DNA from: Actinoplanes sp. N902-109
GTDB lineage: Bacteria; Actinomycetota; Actinomycetes; Mycobacteriales; Micromonosporaceae
DNA: 64,000 nt
NCBI RefSeq assembly: GCF_000389965.1
Contig: NC_021191.1
Span: forward strand, 9,115,501-9,179,500
Reading direction: 5' to 3'
The notes beneath the pieces are model-generated. The model was not told where the DNA came from. It was given only the letters and a program-made list of their open reading frames with translations, and searched no databases. Positions within the stretch are counted from its first letter, which is position 1. Each line of letters starts with the position of its first letter. Positions 50,823 through 58,508 of this stretch are shown here, piece after piece. Position numbers and translations under genes: made by a program.

Positions 50823-50912
50823 ACCCATGCTGGGAACTCGTTACCGATTGACGACAAAGCATTGACAGCCCGTAGAGGCAACGAGGGACCATGGAGACAT
50901 GGGGCGCCCGCA

Positions 50913-53408
50913 GTGAACGACGCGAAGACCGACAGACGGCTCCGGCTGTATGTCGGTCTCGTCGCGTTTGCGGCTCTCGCCTGCCTGATCGCAGCCGTCA
51001 GCACGCTGCCGCTGGTGCAGCCCGCCGACATCCTCTTCCTCATCGGCCTCACCGTGGTCAGCGCCGCGGCCGGCAGTCCGGTGATCCTGCTGCGGGTCCG
51101 CTCCGAGCACCGGTCCTTCGCCGCTACCTCCGGCGCCGTCATGGTGACCGTGGCGCTGGCGCCGCTGCCGTGGGCGATCCTCTGCATCGCGGTCGGCGCC
51201 CTGATCGCCAAACTCGCCATCCGTGACCCGCTCAAGGTCACCTTCAACGCGGCCAAGGACACCGTTGCCGCTGCCGCGGCCGGTGGCGTCGCCTATCTCG
51301 CCGGTCTGCGCCCGGCACCCTCCATCGGGATGGCCGAGGCGTCCATCCCCCGGCTCGCGGGTTGCCTGGTCCTGACCGCGCTCGTGTACGCCGTCGTCGA
51401 CGAGGTGCTGGGCAGCCGGGTCATCTCGCTCGCCACCCGTACGCCCTGGCGGCAGAACGTGCTGCGCAACTGGGACGTCATGCTGATGATCCGCGGCATC
51501 AACCTGGCGATCGGCCTGGTCATCGTGCTGGCGGTCGGGCAGGACCCGCTGCTGATCATCGCCACCGTGCCGACCGTGCTGGCGCTGCAGTTCGCCACCA
51601 AGAACAAGATGCGCCAGCGCTCCGACCAGCTGGCCTGGCAGCGTCTCGCGGGCACCGCCGACCAGCTCAACGTCACCGAGCTCACCTCGGTGCTGCACTC
51701 GGCGGTGACCCGCACCCCGGACCTGTTCTCCGCCGACGAGGCCGAGATCGAACTGCACGACGTCGACCCGCCCCGGCTGGTGCGCGGCGCGGCCGACCGG
51801 CTCCGCTACGAGGGGCCCGCCCACGAGGCACCGCCGCACGAGGGCTCCACCATCGAGACGCCGCTCGAAGGCCCCGGCAGCGGCAGCATCGGCGTGCTTC
51901 GGCTGCGCTTCCGCAAGCCGGTCAAGCTCAGCGACGCCGAGCGCTACAAGCTGCAGACCCTCGCCTCGTCGCTGACCACGGCCATCGGCAACGCCCGCGC
52001 ATACGCCCAGCTCAAGCGGGTCAGCGCGGAGAACGCCTACGCGGCCACCCACGACCCGCTGACCGGGCTGGCCAACCGCCGCGAGCTGCTCGACCAGGCC
52101 AGCCGCTCGTTCCTGGACCGCACCACCGACGGCATGCTGGCCATGCTGCTGATCGACCTCAACCACTTCAAGGAGGTCAACGACACGCTCGGCCACGCCG
52201 CGGGTGACGACGTGCTGCGCGAGGTGGCCCGGCGGCTGGAGGACGCGGCGCACCCCGGCGACCTGGTGGCCCGGCTCGGCGGTGACGAGTTCGCGGTGCT
52301 GCTCACCCGGCTGCCCACCCCGGCCGTTGCCGGGCACCGCGCAGCCGCGATGCTGGCCTGCCTGGAACCCTCCATCGTGGTCGACGGCATGCAGCTCACC
52401 GTGGAGGCGGCCGGTGGCATCGCGCTGGCCCCCGGCAGCGGCGGCGTACAGGAGCTGATGCGCCGCGCCGACGTCGCCATGTACCAGGCCAAGCGCAGCG
52501 GCCAGAGCACCGCGACCTATGCGCCCGCGCACGACACCGCCGATGTCGGCCGGCTCATGCTGGGCGGGGAGCTCACCCGGGCCGTCGCCGAGCACGAGTT
52601 CTTCGTGGACTTCCAGCCGATCGTCGACCTGGCGTCCGGCGAGGTGATCTCGGCCGAGGCGCTGGCCCGCTGGCACCACCCCGAGCACGGCAACCTGACG
52701 CCGCTGCAGTTCCTGCAGACCGTCGAGCGGTCCGGGCAGCTACCGGCGTTCGCCGACGCGGTGCTCGAGCAGGCGCTCACCGCGCTGGCGGCCTGGCGCG
52801 ACGCCGGCTTCGACCTGCCGGTCGCGGTGAACGTCTCGCCGCGCAGCCTGCTCGACCCGACGTTCCCGGACGCGGTGCTGGACCGGCTCGCCCGGCACGC
52901 CGTACCCGCCGACCGGCTCGTGCTGGAGCTGGCCGAGACGCTGACGCTCAGCCAGCTCGACGTGGTCGACCGGGCACTCAGCGAACTGCGCGACGCCGGC
53001 ATCCGGCTGGCTCTCGACGACTTCGGCACCGGCGTCTCGTCGCTGTCGGTGCTGTCCCGCATCCCGGTGCACCAGCTCAAGATCGACCGCGAGTTCGTCA
53101 CGGCCGTCGAGACGTCGTCGGAGGCCGCGGCGGTGATCCGCTCGACCGTCGACCTGGCTCGCAGCCTGCACCTGACCGTGGTGGCCGAGGGCGTCGAGAG
53201 CGAGCCGCAGCGGCATGCCCTGTGGGAACTCGGCTGCGTCGCCGGCCAGGGGCACCTCTTCGCCCGCCCGATGCCGGTGGAACGGCTGCTCGCCACGATG
53301 CAGCGCGGCTCCGGCTCGCTGGCCAAGCCGCTGCACGAGGCCGGATCGGTGGTTCGCCTGCCACGCCGCCGCAAGTCGAAATCGGCTCTGCCACACTTGC
53401 CTGCGTGA
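50913..53408 (+). CDS. membrane diguanylate cyclase/phosphodiesterase (GAF-GGDEF-EAL)
   Basis: About 831 residues controlling c-di-GMP. Six to seven N-terminal membrane helices (residues ~10-225) are followed by a GAF-like domain (~250-370), a GGDEF domain with intact active site RLGGDEFAVLL, and an EAL domain with AEALARWHH, VNVSPRS, DDFGTG and KIDREFV preserved, so both activities are possible. A poorly supported extension to TTG 50862 exists; GTG 50913 just precedes the first basic-then-hydrophobic segment. The next membrane gene overlaps by 4 nt. Confidence 0.92.
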   Translation: MNDAKTDRRLRLYVGLVAFAALACLIAAVSTLPLVQPADILFLIGLTVVSAAAGSPVILLRVRSEHRSFAATSGAVMVTVALAPLPWAILCIAVGALIAKLAIRDPLKVTFNAAKDTVAAAAAGGVAYLAGLRPAPSIGMAEASIPRLAGCLVLTALVYAVVDEVLGSRVISLATRTPWRQNVLRNWDVMLMIRGINLAIGLVIVLAVGQDPLLIIATVPTVLALQFATKNKMRQRSDQLAWQRLAGTADQLNVTELTSVLHSAVTRTPDLFSADEAEIELHDVDPPRLVRGAADRLRYEGPAHEAPPHEGSTIETPLEGPGSGSIGVLRLRFRKPVKLSDAERYKLQTLASSLTTAIGNARAYAQLKRVSAENAYAATHDPLTGLANRRELLDQASRSFLDRTTDGMLAMLLIDLNHFKEVNDTLGHAAGDDVLREVARRLEDAAHPGDLVARLGGDEFAVLLTRLPTPAVAGHRAAAMLACLEPSIVVDGMQLTVEAAGGIALAPGSGGVQELMRRADVAMYQAKRSGQSTATYAPAHDTADVGRLMLGGELTRAVAEHEFFVDFQPIVDLASGEVISAEALARWHHPEHGNLTPLQFLQTVERSGQLPAFADAVLEQALTALAAWRDAGFDLPVAVNVSPRSLLDPTFPDAVLDRLARHAVPADRLVLELAETLTLSQLDVVDRALSELRDAGIRLALDDFGTGVSSLSVLSRIPVHQLKIDREFVTAVETSSEAAAVIRSTVDLARSLHLTVVAEGVESEPQRHALWELGCVAGQGHLFARPMPVERLLATMQRGSGSLAKPLHEAGSVVRLPRRRKSKSALPHLPA

Positions 53409-54619
53409 GAGTGCCGCGCATCGCCCCTGCCGCCGGCGATGCCGCTCTTTACGGACTGTCGGCCGCCTTCGCGCTGGTCACGGCGCTGACATCGACGCTG
53501 CTGCCGCATCGGGCCTGGGGCTTCGTCGCGCTCTGGGGCTATCTGGCCGCCCTGCTGAGCACCACTCTCCTGCGCGGGCTGGGCGCGCGGCTGAGCGTCA
53601 CCTGGTTCACCTGGGGCACCACCACGCTGCTGCCGCTGGTGCTGCAAGCAGTGCAACGGGCCGGCGGACGCACCGACCGGGCGCAGGAAGAAGTGCTGGT
53701 CGTCGAGCACATGGGCGAGCGCCTCGCCCACACCGGCACGCCTTACCTGAGCCGGGAGGCGATCACTGCGCTGCCGCCGGGGGAGCAGTTACTGGGCTAT
53801 GCGCCGTACCAGCCGGGCATGTCGATCTTCGGGTTGCCCCGCGCGGCCTTCGGCGAGGTCTGGTGTACCGACGCGCGGATCTGGTTCGCCCTGGTCACGG
53901 CGGGTGCGTTGGGCGCGGCCGTCCGGCTCCTGCCGACCTCGGACCCGTTGGTACGGGCGCTGCAGTTCGCCACGGTGCTGCCTCTCTGCGCGCTGACCCT
54001 GGCTACGGGCGGTGACGACCTGCCGGTGCTGGCATTCTCCCTGCTCGCCCTGGCCTGCTGTGCAAGTGGCCGCTTCGCATCCGCGGGATTTGCGGTCGGG
54101 GCGGCCGCGGCGCTCAAACTGTTTGCCTTTCCGGTGCTGGCGGTGCTGCTGGTGCTGGCGTACAACCGTGGTGGCCTGCGCCGTTTTCTGCCGGGTGCGC
54201 TGGGCTTGCCGATCCTGACCCTGCTTCCCGCATTTCTGGTGCACGCGGACGCATTCGTCGAGAATGTGCTGCGCTTCCCGCTCGGGCACGGCGTCGTCAC
54301 CAGTCCGGCCCAGTCGCCTTTCCCCGGCTACCTCATTTCTCAGGCCCTGCCGGGTGGTCGCTTTGTCGCGGCCGCGCTGCTGGTCGTGGCCGCACTGACC
54401 GTCGCGGTTCTGCTAGTACGCCGACCGCCGCGCACCGCCGCCGGCGCCGCCCTCTTCAGCGGGCTGGGTCTGCTGGCAGCGATTCTGCTCATGCCCACCA
54501 CTCGATTCGGCTACCTGCTGTACCCGCTCGCCCTGCTGCTCTGGGCCCCGGCGCTGACGCTCAGGGAACCCACAGGGACATCGCCACCACGCAGTGACAC
54601 AGCCTTGTACCGTTTGTGA
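53405..54619 (+). CDS. polytopic membrane protein, GT87/DUF2029-like
   Basis: 404 residues with about 11 hydrophobic helices. The extracytoplasmic loop after helix 3 (YAPYQPGMSIFGLPRAAFGE) and GDDLPVLAFSLLALA resemble glycosyltransferase-87-type proteins, but I see no decisive motif. GTG 53405 overlaps the GGDEF-EAL stop by 4 nt, so the two are translationally coupled; an envelope function under c-di-GMP control is conceivable. Confidence 0.7.
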   Translation: MRVPRIAPAAGDAALYGLSAAFALVTALTSTLLPHRAWGFVALWGYLAALLSTTLLRGLGARLSVTWFTWGTTTLLPLVLQAVQRAGGRTDRAQEEVLVVEHMGERLAHTGTPYLSREAITALPPGEQLLGYAPYQPGMSIFGLPRAAFGEVWCTDARIWFALVTAGALGAAVRLLPTSDPLVRALQFATVLPLCALTLATGGDDLPVLAFSLLALACCASGRFASAGFAVGAAAALKLFAFPVLAVLLVLAYNRGGLRRFLPGALGLPILTLLPAFLVHADAFVENVLRFPLGHGVVTSPAQSPFPGYLISQALPGGRFVAAALLVVAALTVAVLLVRRPPRTAAGAALFSGLGLLAAILLMPTTRFGYLLYPLALLLWAPALTLREPTGTSPPRSDTALYRL

Positions 54620-54620
54620 G

Positions 54621-55070
54621 ATGCAGATGACCTGTCCCAAGTGTCACGGCGAAATGCGGGTCTACGAGCGCAGCGGCGTCACGATCGACCAGTGCACGGA
54701 GTGTCGCGGAATCTTCCTCGACCGGGGTGAACTCGAGAAACTCTTCGACGCCGAGGCCAATTGGAACAGCCGCCAGGCGCCGGCCGGCCCGCCGCAGCGC
54801 CCGGCCCAGGCCCCGGGTGGTTACGCGCCCCCGCCGCCTCCTCCGGCCCCGCCCGTGCACGGCGGTGGCTACGCTGCGCCTCCGCCGCCCGCTTACGGCC
54901 AGCCCGCTTACCCGGCTGCGGCGTACGGCTCCCACGGCCCGCAGTACGCCCACGGCGGCGGTTATCACGGGCACTACCGCCAGCACGGTCACCACGGCCA
55001 CTACCGCCAGCACGGCCACCACGGCCACTACCGGCGTCGGAAGAGCTTCCTCAACGAACTGTTCGACTGA
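54621..55070 (+). CDS. TFIIB-type zinc-ribbon protein with Pro-rich and His-rich tail
   Basis: 149 residues. The N-terminal zinc ribbon (MTCPKCHGEMRVYERSGV...CTECRGIFLDRGELEKLF) has two CxxC pairs. The rest is low complexity: Pro/Gly/Tyr-rich, then GHYRQHGHH repeats that could bind metal, and a short C-terminal KSFLNELFD. ATG 54621 follows TACCGT (54608-54613) by 7 nt; ATG 54627 is an alternative. The stop overlaps the next ATG by one base. Confidence 0.85.
   Translation: MQMTCPKCHGEMRVYERSGVTIDQCTECRGIFLDRGELEKLFDAEANWNSRQAPAGPPQRPAQAPGGYAPPPPPPAPPVHGGGYAAPPPPAYGQPAYPAAAYGSHGPQYAHGGGYHGHYRQHGHHGHYRQHGHHGHYRRRKSFLNELFD
54969..55034 (+). repeat. 27-bp tandem repeat encoding GHYRQHGHH
   Basis: Two near-identical 27-bp units plus a partial third encode a His-rich tail in the zinc-ribbon protein. 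Confidence 0.85.
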
Positions 55071-56101
55071 TGCCGGCCGGTTCCCCGGGTGCCCCCGCAC
55101 TCGAGGTCGCCTACACCGGGGTAACCGCCGTCGTGGCCGCTCTCGACGATTTCCAGCTGCTGCTGCCCTCGGGTTGCCGCGGCTGGACAATCGCCGACCT
55201 GCTGCTGCACATGACCCTGGACGCCCAGCGTGCCCTGATCGCCTTCCACACCCCGGCCGACGGCCCCCCGGACGTCGACTCCATCTCCTACTGGCAAAGC
55301 CCCGCACCCGCCAACGCCCCGCCAGCCCGAAATCGGCCCGCCACCGCCCCGCCGGCCCAAAATCGGCCCGCCACCGCCCCAGCAACCCCCGATCGGCCCG
55401 CCACCGCCCCAGCAGCCCCCGATCGGCCCGCCACCGCCCCGCCGGCCCGCGATCAGCCTGCCAACGCCCCAGCAGCCCCCGATCGGCCCGCCGCCGCCCC
55501 AGCAGCCCCCGATCGGCCCGCCAGTAACCCGGCCCCCGATCGGCCCGGCAACCGCCCGGCCCGAGATCGGCCAGCCACCAACCCGGCAGCCACCAACCCT
55601 GCAGCCACCAACCCGGCAGCCAACGGTCCGGACGACAGTGGCAGGGCGGACGGCGATCGCGCGGCTGACGACCGGGCGGCGGATGTTGCTCATGCTCAAT
55701 GGGTCCGCCGCACAGCCGCAGCCTTCCAAACTCCCACCGGCGTCGTCCGCCTCTGGACCGAGCTGGCCCCAGCGGCCTGCCACGCCGCCCGAACCGCCGA
55801 CCAGGCCGGCCACATCGGCACCCAGGGCCACGTACTCACCGTGCCCGACTTCATCGCCACCCTGGTCACCGAGGCTGTCATCCACCACCTCGACCTGATC
55901 GTCCCGCTGCCGAACGCCACCCCACCCGCCGACCCCGCCACAGCGATCGCGATCGCCACGATGGAAGGCCTCGGCGGCCCCTTCCCCGCGGAATGGTCCC
56001 CGGCCGAGGCGCTCCGCAAGGCATCGGGCCGACTCGACCTCACCGACACCGACCGCAACCTGCTGGGCCCCCGCGCATCAGCCTTCCCCCTGATCGGCTG
56101 A
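55070..56101 (+). CDS. DinB/mycothiol-dependent maleylpyruvate isomerase-fold protein with a repeat insertion
   Basis: 343 residues. Residues ~10-75 match the MDMPI N-terminal helix bundle (LPSGCRGWTIADLLLHMTLDAQRAL), and ~205-340 the rest of the domain (WVRRTAAAFQTPTGVVRLWTELA, TLVTEAVIHHLDLIVPLP). Between them is an insertion of about 115 residues of 10-residue Pro/Ala/Asp repeats (RPATAPAAPD). The paired His of the fold (LLHM and HHLD) are present. Such proteins bind metal and mycothiol-type thiols; the substrate is unknown. ATG 55070 overlaps the previous TGA. Confidence 0.78.
   Translation: MPAGSPGAPALEVAYTGVTAVVAALDDFQLLLPSGCRGWTIADLLLHMTLDAQRALIAFHTPADGPPDVDSISYWQSPAPANAPPARNRPATAPPAQNRPATAPATPDRPATAPAAPDRPATAPPARDQPANAPAAPDRPAAAPAAPDRPASNPAPDRPGNRPARDRPATNPAATNPAATNPAANGPDDSGRADGDRAADDRAADVAHAQWVRRTAAAFQTPTGVVRLWTELAPAACHAARTADQAGHIGTQGHVLTVPDFIATLVTEAVIHHLDLIVPLPNATPPADPATAIAIATMEGLGGPFPAEWSPAEALRKASGRLDLTDTDRNLLGPRASAFPLIG
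55300..55625 (+). repeat. 30-bp tandem repeats inserted in the MDMPI-fold gene
   Basis: About ten degenerate units of 30 bp (type GATCGGCCCGCCACCGCCCC) encode RPATAPAAPD, breaking down to 15-bp NPAAT units at the 3' end. They interrupt a normally continuous helical domain. Confidence 0.85.
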
Positions 56102-56409
56102 CACCCACCCGCCGCGGCCCCCAGCCTCAGCGCGCCGCGCTCTCGCCCCCGTCAACCCCCGCCCGGCGCCTTCGCCATCACCGCGCCCCACCCGCATCGC
56201 CCAGCGCCTTTGCCATCACCGCGCCCCAGCCGCAGCCTCCTCGCCGCACCGCCCGGGCGCCTTCGCCCTCACCGGAGCAGCCGCCGCCGTACGCCATTTC
56301 ATCGCGCCCCAGCCGCAGCGTCCCCGCGGCCCCACATCGCCGCCGCCTCGTGTCACGGCCGCCCGACGCCACCACCGCAGCGCAGGGCATTGCCGCTGTG
56401 GCGTGGTGA
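56102..56409. other. 308-bp gap with decayed direct repeats
   Basis: There is no supported gene. A 25-bp direct repeat GCGCCTTYGCCATCACCGCG-type occurs at 56166-56190 and 56204-56228 with one mismatch, and a weaker third copy near 56257. The base composition resembles the repeats in the preceding gene. Both flanking genes end here (convergent), but no clear terminator stands out. Confidence 0.5.
56166..56228. repeat. 25-bp direct repeat, two copies with one mismatch
   Basis: Copies at 56166-56190 and 56204-56228 differ by a single C/T, separated by 13 bp. A shorter relative follows near 56257-56275. Confidence 0.75.
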
Positions 56410-57642
56410 TCACCAGGTGCCGTCGTCGCGGACGCGGGCGGCCGGCCCTTCTCCGGTGAGCAGGCTGATCAACCCCTCATCGAGGTCCTGCCCGAGGTAC
56501 CATTCGCCGCCCTGGTCAAGCGCAAAGATCCGGCCGTGCTCGTCGATGGCCACGATCGCATCACCCTTGGCCTCCACGCCGAGCGGGAACAGCCGCGCGC
56601 CGATCACCTCCCCGAACTCACCCAGCGCGTCGGCCGTGTGTGCGGCGATCGACGGTTCGAGGTTGAGCCACCGGATCTGCCGGTGCACCCCGGGCGCCCG
56701 TAGCCCGCAGAAAACGCCTGGGAAGTCCATGATCGCGGCACGTGCGGCCGGGAACATCTGATGCCGGTAGCGCCGCCCGGGCACGGTCACCACGTCGTTG
56801 ATCATGCCGTCGGCCAGCACCTCGGCGACCGTGCGGGGCATGGGCCGCCAGCCCGCGTCGGCCAGGGCACCGGCGACGGCGTCCGGGAAGCGACCCGGCT
56901 GGGCGATGTTGGTCGAGTACGGCCGGAAGGGCTCGATGAAGGCCAGGTGTGACCACGGCAGCAGGGCAAGGTCGACGAGGATCGCTATGCAGGATTCGCA
57001 AGGACGGGCATCGGCTCCGGCGAGCGGGTCCCCTTTCTCCCGTACGTGAAAAGCCTCGAAGTGAGCAGTGCGCAACCAGCCACGTGCCTCGTCGAGGGTC
57101 AGCGGCGTCTCGCGGAGCCGGTCGGCCTCGTGCAGCACGTCGGACACGGCGATGAGCTCGGCATGCCGCTCGGTGCCGCGTACCGTCGATCCGGGGTCGA
57201 GATCCCGCAGTTGCTGCGCGACCAGCGGGTGGTGGTTGATCACCTGGTCGCCCTTTGCGCCGCGGGCGATGGTGAGCCGTCCGTCCACCGTGATGTGCGC
57301 CGCCGTGGTGGGCGCCGGCCGGCGGTGGGCGTTGCGCCGCAATTCCACTTCGGGATCGACGGTGCGGCGCTGAGCTGCGACTCCGGGTTGCCGCTCACGG
57401 TAGAGCTCGGCGACGACGTCGAGCGGCACACCGGGATAGGTGGACAGCGCACCGGTCTCGCGGTCGATCACCGTCCGGCCTCCGTCGCCGGGAACGGGGA
57501 CCACCGCGGCGGGTTCTCTCGTCCACACCACATAGCCGAGGTCGAACTCGCTGATCATCGGCGTGCACTCGTACCCCCGCCGCTCGGACTCCCGCCGCGC
57601 CCACCCGGCAGCGATCTCCTCGGCCTCGGCCCGCGTGATCAT
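56410..57642 (-). CDS. YwqJ-type deaminase fused to immunity-like domains (YrhB/Imm35-like and SUKH-3)
   Basis: 410 residues in three parts. Residues ~1-85 resemble a YrhB/Imm35-type immunity domain (VIDRETGALSTYPGVPLDVVAELY). Residues ~115-235 resemble a YwqJ-related nucleic-acid deaminase with zinc motif H160-A-E162 and PCESC (Cys 215, 218). Residues ~245-410 resemble a SUKH-3 immunity domain (AVAGALADAGWRP, MFPAARAAIMDFPGVFCGLR, RLFPLGVEAKGDAIVAIDEHGRIFAL). Toxin-type and immunity-type modules in one chain are unusual. It is divergent from the WXG/toxin operon. The domain names are by pattern recognition, strongest for SUKH-3 and the deaminase. Confidence 0.8.
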   Translation of the reverse strand: MITRAEAEEIAAGWARRESERRGYECTPMISEFDLGYVVWTREPAAVVPVPGDGGRTVIDRETGALSTYPGVPLDVVAELYRERQPGVAAQRRTVDPEVELRRNAHRRPAPTTAAHITVDGRLTIARGAKGDQVINHHPLVAQQLRDLDPGSTVRGTERHAELIAVSDVLHEADRLRETPLTLDEARGWLRTAHFEAFHVREKGDPLAGADARPCESCIAILVDLALLPWSHLAFIEPFRPYSTNIAQPGRFPDAVAGALADAGWRPMPRTVAEVLADGMINDVVTVPGRRYRHQMFPAARAAIMDFPGVFCGLRAPGVHRQIRWLNLEPSIAAHTADALGEFGEVIGARLFPLGVEAKGDAIVAIDEHGRIFALDQGGEWYLGQDLDEGLISLLTGEGPAARVRDDGTW

Positions 57643-57676
57643 TCCGGCCCGCCTCCCTTACTCAGAGAAGTTATCT

Positions 57677-57693
57677 GAACACTTTAGGTGTTC
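57677..57693. promoter_or_regulatory. inverted repeat between the divergent toxin-locus genes
   Basis: GAACAC (57677-57682), TTTAG, GTGTTC (57688-57693) is a 6-bp dyad in the A/T-richest part of a 91-bp divergent region. On the minus strand TAAAGT overlaps it, with TGACAG 17 bp upstream, a plausible promoter for the deaminase/SUKH gene. A shared operator for both directions is possible. Confidence 0.45.
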
Positions 57694-57733
57694 TCAGCCG
57701 TTACTGTCATAGACGTCGATAGAGGAGACGGCC

Positions 57734-58186
57734 GTGGCAGAGACAGCTGATCGGGACGCCAACCACGCGCTGCGGGCGCGGTTCGACGACATCTACGGGC
57801 AGTACCAGCGGCTGCGGTCGGGCATGGACGACATGCAGCGCACGCTCGGCAGCCTGCAGGCCACAGTGCAGTCCGACGACGGGTTCGTCCGGGCCACGGT
57901 CGGACCCCGGGGCCAGCTCATCGGCTTGCATCTGGACCCGGCCGTATACCGGGAGCTGGAACCCGACGAGCTCGCCGATCTGATCGTGGCCGTCACCGCA
58001 GCCGCCGTCGCCAAGGCGTCCGCCGAGATCGAACGCCTGATGTCCGGCCTGCTGCCGGCCGGCTCCGGAGCGATGAGCTTTCTCAAGGACGGCGACTTCG
58101 GCGCCCTGCTCAGCCGCCAGGACGAGATCATGCGCACCACCTCCTCGGAAGGCGCCCCCGGTGTCGAGGGGCGCGCTCATGGATGA
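57734..58186 (+). CDS. YbaB/EbfC-like family protein of the toxin operon
   Basis: 150 residues of the YbaB/EbfC fold: a helix (FDDIYGQYQRLRSGMDDMQRTLGSLQ), then the strand pair TVQSDDGFVRATVGPRGQLIGLHLDPAVYREL and a C-terminal helix (LADLIVAVTAAAVAKASAEIERLM). Members bind DNA as nucleoid proteins, but in actinomycetes such genes also precede WXG100/toxin genes, where they may act as secretion partners. GTG 57734 has GGAG upstream. It overlaps the next gene by 8 nt. Confidence 0.85.
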   Translation: MAETADRDANHALRARFDDIYGQYQRLRSGMDDMQRTLGSLQATVQSDDGFVRATVGPRGQLIGLHLDPAVYRELEPDELADLIVAVTAAAVAKASAEIERLMSGLLPAGSGAMSFLKDGDFGALLSRQDEIMRTTSSEGAPGVEGRAHG

Positions 58187-58508
58187 TCTGTCGCTCGACC
58201 CGGACCGGACGCTCACCGGCGGGCGCGACCTGGCCGCCGCCGGCGAGAGCCTCCGCACGCTGCGGTCGAACGCGGGCGCCGAGGTGGCGGCGCTGAGCGG
58301 TGCCCGCCCCTGGGGCAGCGACAGCTTCGGCCACGCCTTCGAACGCAACTACCGCCCGGTCGAGACGCAGCTCCTGCAGGCCTGGGACCTGCTCGCCGCC
58401 CATGTCGAAGGGCTCGGCGACGCGGTCGTCCAAGCCGTGCACGACGCCCTGCAGACCGACAATCATGCTTCGGTACGCCTGCAGCACCCGTACGGGAAAC
58501 GACAGTGA
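58179..58508 (+). CDS. WXG100/ESX-secretion-associated-like small protein
   Basis: A 109-residue helical protein (LTGGRDLAAAGESLRTLRSNAGAEVAALSGARPWGSDSFGHAFERNYRPVETQLLQAWDLLAAHVEGLGDAVVQA). The central PWGSDSFGHAF turn between two long helices is WXG100-like. It probably pairs with the toxin N-terminus or the YbaB-like protein for type VII-type export. ATG 58179 lies inside the end of the upstream gene, and the stop overlaps the toxin GTG by 4 nt. Confidence 0.8.
   Translation: MDDLSLDPDRTLTGGRDLAAAGESLRTLRSNAGAEVAALSGARPWGSDSFGHAFERNYRPVETQLLQAWDLLAAHVEGLGDAVVQAVHDALQTDNHASVRLQHPYGKRQ

Larger units (their letters stand above)
50346..50912. other. 567-bp divergent intergenic region ahead of the GGDEF-EAL gene
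   Basis: This is the largest gene-poor stretch, and more A/T-rich than average. TATACT (50638-50643) is the most canonical -10 hexamer in the window but has no good -35. If used, it gives a roughly 260-nt leader for the plus-strand gene. Within it is a short ORF (50799-50822) with a strong RBS, and inverted sequences around 50703-50731. I found no match to known c-di-GMP riboswitch consensus by eye. Confidence 0.55.

Noticed and set aside
50417..50892. two overlapping small ORFs in the gap before the GGDEF-EAL gene (117 residues plus strand, 92 residues minus strand)
   Set aside because: Neither has an RBS, codon bias or a recognisable motif; both contain runs of rare codons.
50640..50912. 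possible c-di-GMP (GEMM) riboswitch ahead of the GGDEF-EAL gene
   Set aside because: I could not align the conserved GEMM core and tetraloop-receptor elements by eye. A covariance-model search would decide.
55300..55625. CRISPR-like repeat array
   Set aside because: The repeats are in frame inside a protein and have no unique spacers.
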